From: Apiotrichum sp. Y4204
Lineage: Eukaryota > Basidiomycota > Tremellomycetes > Trichosporonales > Trichosporonaceae
Reading direction: 5' to 3'
Length of the DNA: 64,000 nt
Assembly: GCA_025531455.1 (NCBI GenBank)
Contig: JAMYHL010000005.1
Span: 744,001 to 808,000 of the forward strand
Position numbers and translations under genes: made by a program. Below are positions 11,220 through 21,266 of this stretch, piece after piece. A model generated the notes under the pieces. The model saw nothing but the letters and a program-made list of their open reading frames with translations, searched no databases and was not told the DNA's origin. Each line of letters starts with the position of its first letter. Position 1 is the first letter of the stretch.

Positions 11220-12753
11220 ATGCGTGTCTCAGTAGATATCGACGGCTTCGGGACCAACAGCGTGGTATGCACGCTGTCCGCCCCGGAATTCAGCTACATC
11301 GTGCGCGAGGTCGATGCCAATCTGGTGCTGGAGCACTTTGGTGCGTCCGGCGCGGCGCCGCTGCGCCAGCGGCGCCAGCGGCCCCGGACTCGGACTCGGA
11401 TTCTGGAAATTCCAGCACCGAGACTGTCCAGAAAGGAGTCTGTCTCCCGGCTGTGACGCTCGACCGCCCTGCGACCTGGAGATTCACAGGCTACAGGGCG
11501 AGGACTGGCGACGACGGGCAGCGGGATCTCCCTCGGGGCGTACCGTCCCGGTTCATGACTCGAGAGAGGGACGTTTGCGAAATGACGCTCATGTTGCACG
11601 ATGAGGGGGCAGTTCAAGTCTCTCTCATTTACGTCATTTTCCCTACTGCGCTGGCCCGCTGCATTGCGATCACGAACAACTCGGACGAGGACGTGTACGT
11701 CGAGAGACTCGGCGTCGCGGTCGATCTCCCTGGCGCGCTCGAGATCGTACACTTTTCAGAGGGGCGCATCGTGCGCGCCAAAGTCGACGAGACGGGGTAA
11801 CTCTGGCATGATTGAACATGTGTTGCTTGCTGGCTTGTCCGCCTCTGGCATCTCTTGTTCGCTCACATACTCACTTCCAGCGTGGCCCCGTCGTCACCCT
11901 TCTTCCTCGTCTCCCCGGGAACGACCGAGGAGACCGGCGCCACCTGGGGCTTTCACACACTGTACGCCGGGAACCTGACTACGATGGTCGAGAAGACTGC
12001 GGGGGGCGTACGCGCCATCTTCGGCATGGAGGTGGGGCGCCTCGCGCCCGGCGACAAGTTCACTCTGCCGCAGATCGTGCTCACATACGCCGCGGGGTTC
12101 GGAGGCGCGTCGCGGGCATTGCATACCACGTATCGCAACCCGACGCCTACCGCCACATCTTGGGACTGTACGCCGTCCTCCAGCGTCTGACGACGCGCTT
12201 CCCTCACGTGCAGTGGGAGGCAAGCTGCGGGCGGGATGTGGACCCCTCGCTGCTGTTCTATTTCGACCAGATCCTACTGCCGGATATCTCGAACCCCAGC
12301 GACCTCCTCACTGTGCTCGGCACAACGCTTTCCGTCCCTCCAGGTCTTTTGGCGGCCCGCGTGGGCCCCGGGCCGGCACTCGAGTTCCGCGCACATGCCG
12401 CGATGATGTGTGGCGGGTGCAGGTTGGACGCCGGGGAGGCGGTGCGGGACCTCATTGCGCTCGCGGCCCAAGTCCGCCCGATTGTGGTTAATGGGGAGCA
12501 GTACCGTCTTTCCATGGGGCCCAACCCCGTTGTGGAGTATGTGCACGATAGGCGCGGGGTGCTCTTCCTCTTCCGGATCGGTGACGGGGAAATGCGCGTG
12601 TGTCTCCGCGGCCTCGAGACTGAGAGGACGTACGTATTCCGAGACGGAAGCGAGAGACGAGTCAGCGGTCGCGAACTGATGGATGTTGGGGTCGAGTTCG
12701 ATGTGCGCGGTGCGTATCAGAGCCGGGTGGTGCTCTTTGAGGCTGTGGAGTGA
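11220..12753 (+). pseudogene. GH36-type alpha-galactosidase relic, catalytic barrel deleted
   Basis: Pieces of a GH36 alpha-galactosidase remain in order. The N-terminal beta-sandwich start is FSYIVREVDANLVLEHFG (about 11290-11340). Then come SRFMTRERDVC and TNNSDEDVYVERLGVAVDLP (to about 11790), a conserved 84-nt intron (11797-11880), and SSPFFLVSPGTTEETGATWG through GFGGASRALHTTYR (about 12135). The next recognisable family segment, DAYRHILGLYAVLQRLTTRF, belongs far downstream in the enzyme, after the TIM barrel. It follows immediately, in a different frame, and runs to the C-terminal beta-domain (LEFRAHAAMMCGG, QSRVVLFEAVE, stop 12753). The whole barrel including the KWD nucleophile region is missing, and the acid/base area (CSGGGGRFD in family members) reads SCGRDVDP. 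A smaller gap lies near 11340-11440. A sequencing error could explain one frame change but not the lost domain. Confidence 0.75.
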
Positions 12754-13122
12754 GCAGTGGAGTGCCGGACCGCTTCTTTGAAACGAGATACCAGAAGGGG
12801 TGAAAAAAGCACCAGAGTAAGTAAATGAGATAAATGTCAATAAAAATCAATAAAATACACGCTCTCTGCGTCCATTGAAGGATGTAATACACGTCGAGGG
12901 CCACAGTATCCAGGACAGATCCAGTGCACAAGTAATGTCTTGCAAACTGACATATTGGGCCCCGCTGACATCTACTGTACTGGCCACCAGACCCCGCATC
13001 TTGCCGCATCTTTATAGACGACCTTCTGGTGTCAGTGGCCAGTAAACAGTAATCAGTCACCACACCCCCGGCCATCCCACCCACCTTTCCTTATCATGCT
13101 CAATCTGATACCCGCTCCCTAG
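12754..13122. other. Convergent 3' region with AATAAA signals
   Basis: Intergenic DNA between the GH36 relic and the minus-strand orphan. AATAAA-type polyadenylation signals occur around 12839-12855. Nothing else was recognised. Confidence 0.45.
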
Positions 13123-13914
13123 CTACGGCCTGTTCGGCGGCCTGGCTGCGTCCAGCATGTCAATCACGTCGTCCACCTCTTCAAAGACACAATAGCCCCT
13201 CGCCAGGTTTGCCAACTCTACCAGCTTGCCATCGAAAGCCAAATCCTCCGCAAGGCGGGCCCGCTCGTCGGCCGAAAACGTCTCAAGGATTCGCACCATG
13301 TACGGGGTCCTCCAGTACGCCGCGCTTTTGCGGACCTCTGAACTGAGCGTGTCGTCCGCAAGCGCGATGCTCTTGTAGATCTTGCGCGTCGTCTTGATGG
13401 CACTGCATTTCGTCCCAAACGATCCGCCCCGGCTTTTCTTCAGCATGTACTGTAGCGCGTCCTGGATCTCCATCTCAACCCCGCCAGCAGCCATGAACGC
13501 CCGGCTGCTCGGCCCCCGCGCCGCGCGCCCATACAGCCCATGCCACGCCGACTTGCTGTAGTGGTCGAAATCGTAGACTTTGGCGGCGGCCGCTGCGCGC
13601 TGCGCCTCGACGGCCTCGACGATGCGTTTCTCAACAGTGACGAGGCGCACCCCGCAGCCAATGAGCAGATTGCACGCATTTGCGCTCCCGAGCTCCTTGA
13701 CGAGCGCGGCGATCTCCTCTGGAGAAAGGCGCGGCGCAGGCGCGCGTGGTGTGCGTGTACTCGTCGCGCCCGATGTCGTTGATAGAGGCGACATTGTCAT
13801 TGGCGTCGTGGCCGGTGCCGTCGATGCCGTCGAGATGGTGCGTTCGGCCGGCATGGTGCGCTGGCTGTGGGGTGGCTGATCCTCGGCGGTCTCGCGAGAT
13901 AGGGAGCTCCCCAT
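13123..13914 (-). CDS. Orphan protein with N-myristoylation motif
   Basis: Single-exon frame of 263 aa. It starts MGSSLSRE, which fits the MGxxxS/T consensus for N-terminal glycine myristoylation. Residues about 8-65 are Ser/Thr/Pro/Met-rich and probably disordered. The rest (SPEEIAALVKELGSANACNLL, then alternating charged and hydrophobic stretches to VDDVIDMLDAARP) looks alpha-helical. No catalytic motif or known family was recognised. The start is supported by the motif itself and by the divergent 358-bp gap to the acyltransferase gene. Inference: a membrane-attached cytosolic protein of unknown role. Confidence 0.7.
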   Translation of the reverse strand: MGSSLSRETAEDQPPHSQRTMPAERTISTASTAPATTPMTMSPLSTTSGATSTRTPRAPAPRLSPEEIAALVKELGSANACNLLIGCGVRLVTVEKRIVEAVEAQRAAAAAKVYDFDHYSKSAWHGLYGRAARGPSSRAFMAAGGVEMEIQDALQYMLKKSRGGSFGTKCSAIKTTRKIYKSIALADDTLSSEVRKSAAYWRTPYMVRILETFSADERARLAEDLAFDGKLVELANLARGYCVFEEVDDVIDMLDAARPPNRP

Positions 13915-14272
13915 GCGGTGGATGATGTGGGTGTGGGAGGATGAAGTGAGTGCAGAACGGATGTACAGTATGCTGCATCATCACAGTCGCGTCGCGACGC
14001 AACGCGTTGATCGACCGCGTCGCTCTCAACTCGCGTCGAAAAGGGCAGTCGCGTGGTGGATGTCCCAATTGCCGATTATTCGGCGATCACCGCCCACACT
14101 TACACGCAAGGGCAATGTTGTCCATTCAGCTCCATCCTCCACACCTGCCAAGCATGACAACATTGGAGGACATTCACCGCGCCGCCCAAAAGTCATCTTG
14201 ATCATCTTCGCTCTTCCCTCTAAACTACACACTACACACGACTTTCCAAACCCAATCTCCCGTCGCGTCTCC
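13915..14272. promoter_or_regulatory. Divergent promoter region, orphan / wax-synthase-like gene
   Basis: 358 bp between two divergent start codons, GC-rich on the orphan side and more AT-rich (CTACACACTACACACG) just before the ATG at 14273. No specific motif was assigned. Confidence 0.35.
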
Positions 14273-15885
14273 ATGCCATTTGGCCCCCTCAACCCGCTAC
14301 ATGCGCGCCTCCTCGCCGCCGAGCCGTACGCCCTGACGCCGGCATGCGTCGCCGCCCAGGCACTCCCCTTTGCACTTTACGTCCTCCAGGCGTACCTCCT
14401 CCTCCGTCCGGGGACGCGGGCGCTCCGCGCGGCGGTCGGCGTGCTCGCTATTGCGGCAGCGGGGCGCGCGTGGGCTGGGTGGAGGTTTGTCGGTGAGTAG
14501 TTGCTGCTGTGGGATTCAAGGATGGGATCTCGTACCGAGACGCGAGACGGGCGCGTCGCGGGCGCGCGCGCAGAGCTCCAAACTCTTCTCTTCTTGTACA
14601 TGAACTCACGGCAGACCCCGCGCTCGACGGCCTCAACGTCTCGACGTGGATCTGGTTTCCGCTCGTCCTCCGCCTCATTGAGTGGTCGCACCGTGGTTAT
14701 GTCCGGCATCTCGTCTTTGACAACCGGTTCATGGCGGCGGTGGACCTGTGCTTCAATTGGCGCATGGTGGGTGTTGCCGATGGCAAGGAATACGAGGGAA
14801 AGCGGAGCAATGGCGCGGTGAACGGCTCCAACGGCGTGAACGGCTCCAGCACAGCGAACGGCAAGCACGTGTCGAACGGCTCCAATGGCTCCGGAGGCTC
14901 CAATGGCTCCAATAGCTCTAATGGCTCGAACGGCTCAACCGGCGCGAACGGCCACCACTCGAACGGCCCCCACTCGAAAGGCCACCACGCCAACGGCCAC
15001 AGCCATACCAAGGAGGCAAGCTTCTATCCGCGTTACGTCCCCGTTCCACCACCGCGGCCCCGTCCGCTAGCCGTCGCGCGGCATCTAGCAATCGTAGCTA
15101 TACACGCGGTGTGTCTCGACGCGTGCATCGGCATGCTCTCCACTCTCGCCCCTCTCGTCTCAGCATCTCAAGCAGCCGGCGCCGATCCATTCGAGTACGC
15201 AGAACAGCACGCGACAGTCTCCTTTGGTGGCTACAGCGTACAGCCCCACTTTGGCGTTTCCGTCCTCTGCCTCGCGGCCGGCGGAGCTGGCTTTGCGGCC
15301 CTCTCGATCATCTACCACGCGTTGGCGGCGCTCGGCACCGCCACTCTCTGGCCGGCGCGGTGCTTTCCCGACCTCTTTGATTGGCCGTGCGCGTGCGAGT
15401 CCATGTGCGATCTCTGGGGGCGCAGGTGGCACCAGATCTTCAATGTGGGTAGACACGAGCTGTGATGCCTCCGGATTTAGCTCCAGAATCGTCCAGAATC
15501 TTTCTGACAGCAGCACACATTCACCGCCACAGCATTTGCGCTCGCCGCGCTCCTCGGCCTCCCCCGGCGGGCTATGCGTCTTCCTATCGCCTACGTGTTG
15601 AGTACAGCACTCCACGCGCTGGGCAACATTACAGCAAGTAATCCGCCGTCGCCGAGCGCAATCATGCAGTTTTTCGGCCTCGTCGGCGCCGCGTGCTATG
15701 CCGAGACGCGCTTCAAGGCGTTTACGGGTCGCCGCGTCGGTGGCGCCGCGGGCCGTCTGTGGACATGGAGCGTCATGCTCTTCGGCCTGCCGTGGGTCGT
15801 GGGCGCGTGGCTGCCCGTCATTGTGGGCGGGAGTGCTGGCCCCGTGGGGCGGTTCGTTGCGCGCGGAGTTGTCGTCGCTGTGTAA
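14273..15885 (+). CDS. Wax-synthase-like membrane acyltransferase (MBOAT_2 type)
   Basis: Exons 14273-14492, 14615-15448 and 15533-15885 join in phase, giving 468 aa. Introns are 122 and 84 nt. The protein is multi-spanning: hydrophobic helices near 25-70, 115-130, 205-240, 265-300 and in the C-terminal 100 residues. The diagnostic piece is CDLWGRRWHQIFN (about 340), the FWGRRWH-type box of fungal wax-synthase/MBOAT_2 proteins, followed by membrane helices with an HALGNI segment. Family members transfer acyl groups to alcohols or, in fungal secondary metabolism, acetylate metabolites; the substrate here is unknown. An Asn-Gly-Ser-rich insertion of about 65 residues sits between the early helices and the conserved part. 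Confidence 0.75.
14807..15010 (+). repeat. Asn-Gly-Ser-rich repeat inside the acyltransferase gene
   Basis: Degenerate tandem copies of triplets encoding N-G-S/S-N-G, passing into a His-rich SNGPHSKGHHANGHSH stretch. It is an in-frame repeat insertion in the coding sequence. Confidence 0.75.
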
Positions 15886-17125
15886 ACTGGCACTTGTAGT
15901 GTACACATCCCGGGTCCACCGCTGCCGTTACACCTGTGTGGCAGACTCATCTTGTGATGGTCCAGTCGTAGATATCCGCCCGTTGCGAGACGCACCTTCC
16001 AGAACGCACTGTTCGCCACTGCGTCCTGCCTTCTCTCTAGAGGATTAGAGTGTTGCCCTCCCGCGCGCTGTTGACGGTCCGTAATCACGAGTAATCATTG
16101 TCATCATGTTCTTGCATTTGTGATAGATACTCTATACAACGATGTATTGGTCCAGGATCATAAAGCCTGCCTCGTGGGCACATCAACATCAACATCAACG
16201 GATGGTTGCGCCGATTCAACATTGGAACACGTTGTGTATATGCATAAGGTGCGCCCTGCCAGGATCTGCGAGGCCCAGGCTGTCCGAGTAGGACGACGAG
16301 GACGATCAAACGGATCCGACGATCAGGAGAGATACACACAAAGATCGTCGCCGTGGATCGTCGCCGTGTTGACGAGTCGCCACCTATCGCTAACTAATTT
16401 AGGATTCTACACCAATCACCATCACCAGCCATGCACCAATATTTCCCAATGTGGTAATTTCCCGTACACCCTACCATACAAGGTGTGTTGACGGTGTGGT
16501 TATCGAGTGACGAGTAGGTTCCTCCCACTTGTAGCCACTGTCCCCTTTGCCTGGGGGACCTGCGGTTCGATTCCTCTTGGCGAGGTTTGACGCAGCGGTG
16601 CACAGCGGAGTTTAGGGACACTTACTGGCTGGAGGTATGCCAACCATCGCCCGCGGGTGGATAATACAGCCTCTGAACGCGGTCTGGGCCTCCCCGCAGC
16701 CTTCTGTTTTTGGGCTGTGGGCTGTGGTAGCGGGATCGCGGGGATCGCGGGGCCCGGCGGGGTGTGTGGCGCCTAAGTCTGCGGGGCCAGACGTGGAGGC
16801 CAGTATGAGCTGTATGAGGTGGTCAGATGTCAAAACACGATGTCCAGTGCGATGCAGAAACCTCCAGCGCGGTGCGGAATTGCGGAGCGCTATCGCAGTT
16901 CATGTCGGTCAAACAGTACCAAAAATACACACAAAGAAGTGGGGACGGGGGGAATACAAGGTGTGTCCAAGTCATGTGTCGTGAGACCCGGCTCCCACAA
17001 TTGTCAAAATACAACGTCACTCGAGAGCCCAGGAATGCAAAGTAGAGTCACACGATGGTTCTTTCGCAGCCCGAAGCGGAGGGCCCGAGCGCAAGAGGAC
17101 CACTGCGGACACCGAAGCAGATCGA
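15886..17125. other. Intergenic region
   Basis: 1.24 kb between the acyltransferase and the minus-strand orphan. It holds a short ACATCA microsatellite (about 16180-16200) and a lone tRNA B-box-like GGTTCGATTCC at about 16564, for which no tRNA fold could be drawn. No gene is supported. Confidence 0.45.
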
Positions 17126-18086
17126 TCACCGCCAAAAGACGATGGATCGCCGCTGCTTTGCGACTGTGAGACCGAGCGGCGAGGCGTCCATGGACTCGGA
17201 GGAGAGTGCAGGGGATGTGAGGGGGGTGAGTGGCGGCGAGGAGGAGGCGCCAGAGGAAAAGGACGTGGCGCGCGAGGTAAGGGTAGGGGTAGGCGAAGGC
17301 GCCTCGGCATCAGTGGATGCCCGGGGGGTCACGGCCGCCGAGATGAACTCGTCGCGCACCTCGTATGCCGGTGTTTCGGGCGGTGTGAGGAGCGAGTGCG
17401 TCGTACATGTGCAGGTATGGCAGTGCGGGCGGATGGGCAGCTGCGTGGCGGCCGCGTACCGCGAGTACGCTGGAGGGGTGTCGCCGTTCGTACCGTCATA
17501 GTCGAGCCGGTTGACCGCCATGCCGTTGATGTGGGCCATTCGTGAGATAGCAGTGTCACGGTACAGGTAGCAGCTGGGTAGGCCAAAGTAGACTCTTGCG
17601 TCGTTGAAGGCCTGTAGGTGATGCGGGTTGATCTGAGCCTGTCAGCACTCGCCAGGGGACCCAAACGTAGTACTCGGCGTTGGGTAGCGCAACACACGAC
17701 CAGTGTGCGGTTGCGGATAAGTTCACGCACCTCCTTCTCCACCTGGAGGACACTCATGTGGACCGCGCCGAGGCTCTTGAGGCGGAGAAACTTCTCGGCC
17801 ATGTACGACCGGGCAATGGCAAAGACGTATGCGTCGTCGACGGCGTTCGCGAGCGAGTGGTGGACGGACACGGCACGCTTCATGGGAGGCACTTTTGGCT
17901 GTGGTGTGAGCTGGTGCCCAACGAAAGAGGAGGACCAGTCGCAGAGACACGAATCCGGTTCGCGTCCTTGTGTCAACTCACAATAAGTGGGTAAGGGCAG
18001 TTGTCGCATTCGATAAGGCCATCACGGTTGACCTTTTCGAAGAGGTAGATGTTGGCTCGCTTGTGGATATTGTGTGGTCTCGGCAT
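17126..18086 (-). CDS. Orphan protein with CxxC and Cys/His clusters
   Basis: Proposed exons 18086-17982, 17898-17674 and 17638-17126, giving 280 aa; introns are 83 and 35 nt and all joins are in phase. The N-terminus MPRPHNIHKRANIYLFEKVN leads to ECDNCPYPL. The middle is helical (SLANAVDDAYVFAIARSYMA, LQVEKEVRELIRNRTL). The segment INPHHLQAFNDARVYFGLPS is followed by PIRPHCHTCTC, and the tail is Ser/Thr/Pro-rich. The two Cys clusters could bind metal, but no known zinc-finger class fits. The second exon could end at another donor, which would change a few residues. No family was recognised. Confidence 0.55.
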
Positions 18087-21000
18087 CGTGGGCGGCGTCT
18101 CCCGTGGGCGCGTGGGATGTTCTGTGAATGTACGAGGTAGTGAGTCGAACGTTGCAGATGGGAGTGCAGAGTCAATGAAAGTATGCTCAATGGTCGGTCA
18201 CCGAGACACGTCCGCTGGGGGGCACCGCATGCTTCCTCTTATACATTCTTATCGCAGCACAAGGGGGGCATGAGACCATGGCACTGGTGGCACTGGTGCA
18301 CTGTTTACCATGAGACCCATGGGCCATTGGGATATTGGGCGCCATGAGGGGGAATGAGGCGCGAGGAGAGATGTCCTACGAAAGGTCACTCTCTGTGTGA
18401 GGGGGACATGGCGCGGGAGGGGACCCCAAAATACCAGTCTCGCAATTGTGTCTTGGCGCGCGCCCCCTTCCTCCCCCCCACCTGCGGGCAGATTCACAAG
18501 TCACACAATCAGAGGCAATCGACAGGACGGTGCGGCAAGAGCACAGTGCGCAGCGCAGTACAGATCGCGCAGCGCAGTACGCAGTGAGCGGTGAGCGGTG
18601 TTTGTGATTTTGTCCCAGAGCCATTGGCCACAGAACTCTTGCGATCTCGCCCATTTGTTCCAAACATGGAAGAAGTCGCACGAATTGCACGAAACGCACA
18701 ACGTCGTGCGCAGCCCCACTCCGCCCGCTGCGGGGTCCCAGAATGGCCTGAATGCAAGCCATGCAAGCCGCACGCCAAGTGGTGGCCGCAGTGGCCCGCC
18801 TTGACCCCGGTTTCCCCCGTGCCCAGACAAGACAACCTCCCCCCCCGGCGAGGCTCGGCTCAAGAGGCCGCCGAGCGCGCGAGCGGGACCGCTGTACCGC
18901 TGGGCCGATTCCCACAGTCGCAATCTCTCCCACTTCTGAGGACTCTGCATATAGCATACCGCACATGAATAGCTATTACGTGTGTGGGCCCGGAGCGTTT
19001 CCTGTTTTCCTGCTTAAACACTACCGCTAGCGCTCCTAAGCACGCTAGCAAAGAATACCTGGCCGCATCGCCATCGAGTGCTTATCATGCTTTAACTGCG
19101 ATCGCCCACCGAGCCGGAGAATGTGGGGATGGATGGGCATGCCGCCGGGGATCGCGGACGGCGGACGGCGCCCACCGCACCTCAACCGGAGCGCGCACGG
19201 AGTATCGTACGCGTTTGGCGTATGATATCAAGAAGTGAGAGGCATTGTTGGCACCGGAATCACAGGTTTGGGCGTCATTGGCTGTGCCGTGCAGTGAAAT
19301 GACAACAGATGGCGTCGTACTGTATGTGCGATCTGGGTGAGATGGAGAATCGGTCGAGTCGGAGCTATCCGCACATTGGATCTTCGCGCCAAGGTTACGG
19401 TCGGACAGCAGGTTGCACAGCTGCCCACAGCTGTGCGGGGATCTTGTATGCGCACTGCCATCCATCTGCATCCCATGAACTGAACTGCACCAAAGCATCT
19501 CAGGTGATCAGGCATCCGCTCCGCGGAATGTTATTTCCCGGCTCGGAGTCAGATTGCGCTCTCAAAGATCACAAGGGTGATTCCGTGCTATCCGTGCCAT
19601 CTTCAACTGGGCAACTCACAGTGCTCAAACAAGCAAACAAGCTGCGGGCTGCGGGACGATCTCGCGTCCGACGAGAAGATCGACTCAGAACGAGACTCCA
19701 GACGCCGGACTCAGAAATGCAGATCACAGGTGGCAACTTGCCAAGGCCAAGTTGACCAAGTGAACGGCTTGGACCAGCAGCTCGCCCGTTCAATAGCCGC
19801 CCCTCCAGCACCAAGCAATCAGCACCCAACAATCAGCTCAGCATCCAGCAGTCCTGGAGTCTTTCTCCGCCCTGTCCCCGATCGTTCCGAGGGTCGAGGG
19901 GCTCCGCGTCGCGCGTCGCGCCGCCGGCCGTCGACGCGCCGTTCCTACAGGGATAGATAAGGCATTGTTGACGCTAACGGTAATCTGGCGTCCCTTGTTG
20001 GGCAGGTAGTCCGATAACAGTTCCAGTTCCAGCCTACCGGACAACAGAGTACGCTATAACACCTTGCCACTCCGATTTATTATCCACTTGTGCGGACTTC
20101 ATCATGCTCAGTAAGCATTCGGCTATCACGAACACTAATGCAAAACAACAGCAACAACCAGCCGATCGCGTCGCCTTTCCGTTACGGCGATTCGGAACAC
20201 ACGGAGGCGGGGCGCAAAGTCCACACTGTAATCCGCTGGAGAGGGAAGGAAAATCCAGGCGAGCAGAGCGAAGAGCAAGCCGCAAGGCGCGAAGCACGAG
20301 GCGCAAAGCCAGATCTACCTGGGCCTGATACATGGCGTTTTGCACTCAAGTCGGAGGCCGCGCTCGCGTACTTGGCGCGTCTGGCTGGCGCCGCGAACCT
20401 CCGGTATCCGGTGGGCTACCGCCCACCATCATGCCGCATCCCTGGTCATCTCATGCCGAGGGGTCGGCCGCAAAGTCACATCCAATTCCCTGACCTTCCC
20501 CTTTGGAGATGAGAAAACGATGGCCCGAAAATCAGGTAACAGCTACTGACCCTCGTATCTTCACTCATCCACGACAAACAGGAGACGCAGATCCTCCGCC
20601 GAGTTATTCCCGGTGCAGCTTAAGTGACTGCGTGGGCTAGGGTGTCCGAGCGCGTCCGAGCGGTGGCGCGCTGCGGTGGCGTTTCGGCCTCGCCGGGGCG
20701 ACTGTTGCGGGCCGAGTATTCGAGTGCCACACTCGATGCGGCACTGGAGCCGGAGCGGCATTTTCGGCCTCGGAACTGACTTTGTGTTCTGTCTCGAGAT
20801 TGCGAGAATGAGGTTGTCACGTCCCCAGCTGGCCGGGTGGGCTGGTCGGGCCGATCGCGGCGCCTCGCGGAGGTTCTCCCGCCGCGACTTGGTGCTGGTT
20901 TTTATCCTGCTGTATGATGAGCAGACTGACAGTCACTTGGCAGCCTGCGCTGAGCCCAAATACTGTGCTTCTTGCACAGGATGGAGAGGACAACGAGGGA

Positions 21001-21266
21001 AGCGGGCTCCTGCGTTTCCAATACGAGATGTGCGCACGTGTGACACGTCTTGGTACGATACTCACCTCTGACGGCCCAGAGACAAAATCGCAGAGGTAGA
21101 TCACCAGCATGCCCCCGCCACGCGCCTACTGGTTGTATCCCTCCCTGCAATTCTGGGGCGGAGACAGTCACTGACGCAAAGAGTGACACTGACCGAGTGG
21201 ATGAGATTTCCGATGGCATTTGAATTATGTGGTAGTACACTATCTATACACAAGGGGTATACACAT
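18087..21266. other. Gene-poor block 1
   Basis: About 3.2 kb upstream of the orphan and downstream of the monooxygenase. Open frames on both strands are short, overlap one another and carry no family motif. No transposon ends, long terminal repeats or RNA genes were seen. It may hold regulatory DNA, non-coding transcripts or decayed elements. Confidence 0.45.

Noticed and set aside
16495..16590. B-box-like GGTTCGATTCC with an upstream GTCCCC...GGGGGAC hairpin, suggesting a tRNA
   Set aside because: The T stem has two mismatches, no acceptor stem pairs and no credible anticodon arm fits. At most a decayed tRNA-derived fragment.
17639..17673. Reading straight through ALPNAEYYVWVPWR in the 17-18 kb orphan
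   Set aside because: That frame requires an implausibly short (16-nt) intron downstream; the 35-nt intron with a CTGACAG acceptor fits phase and motif better.
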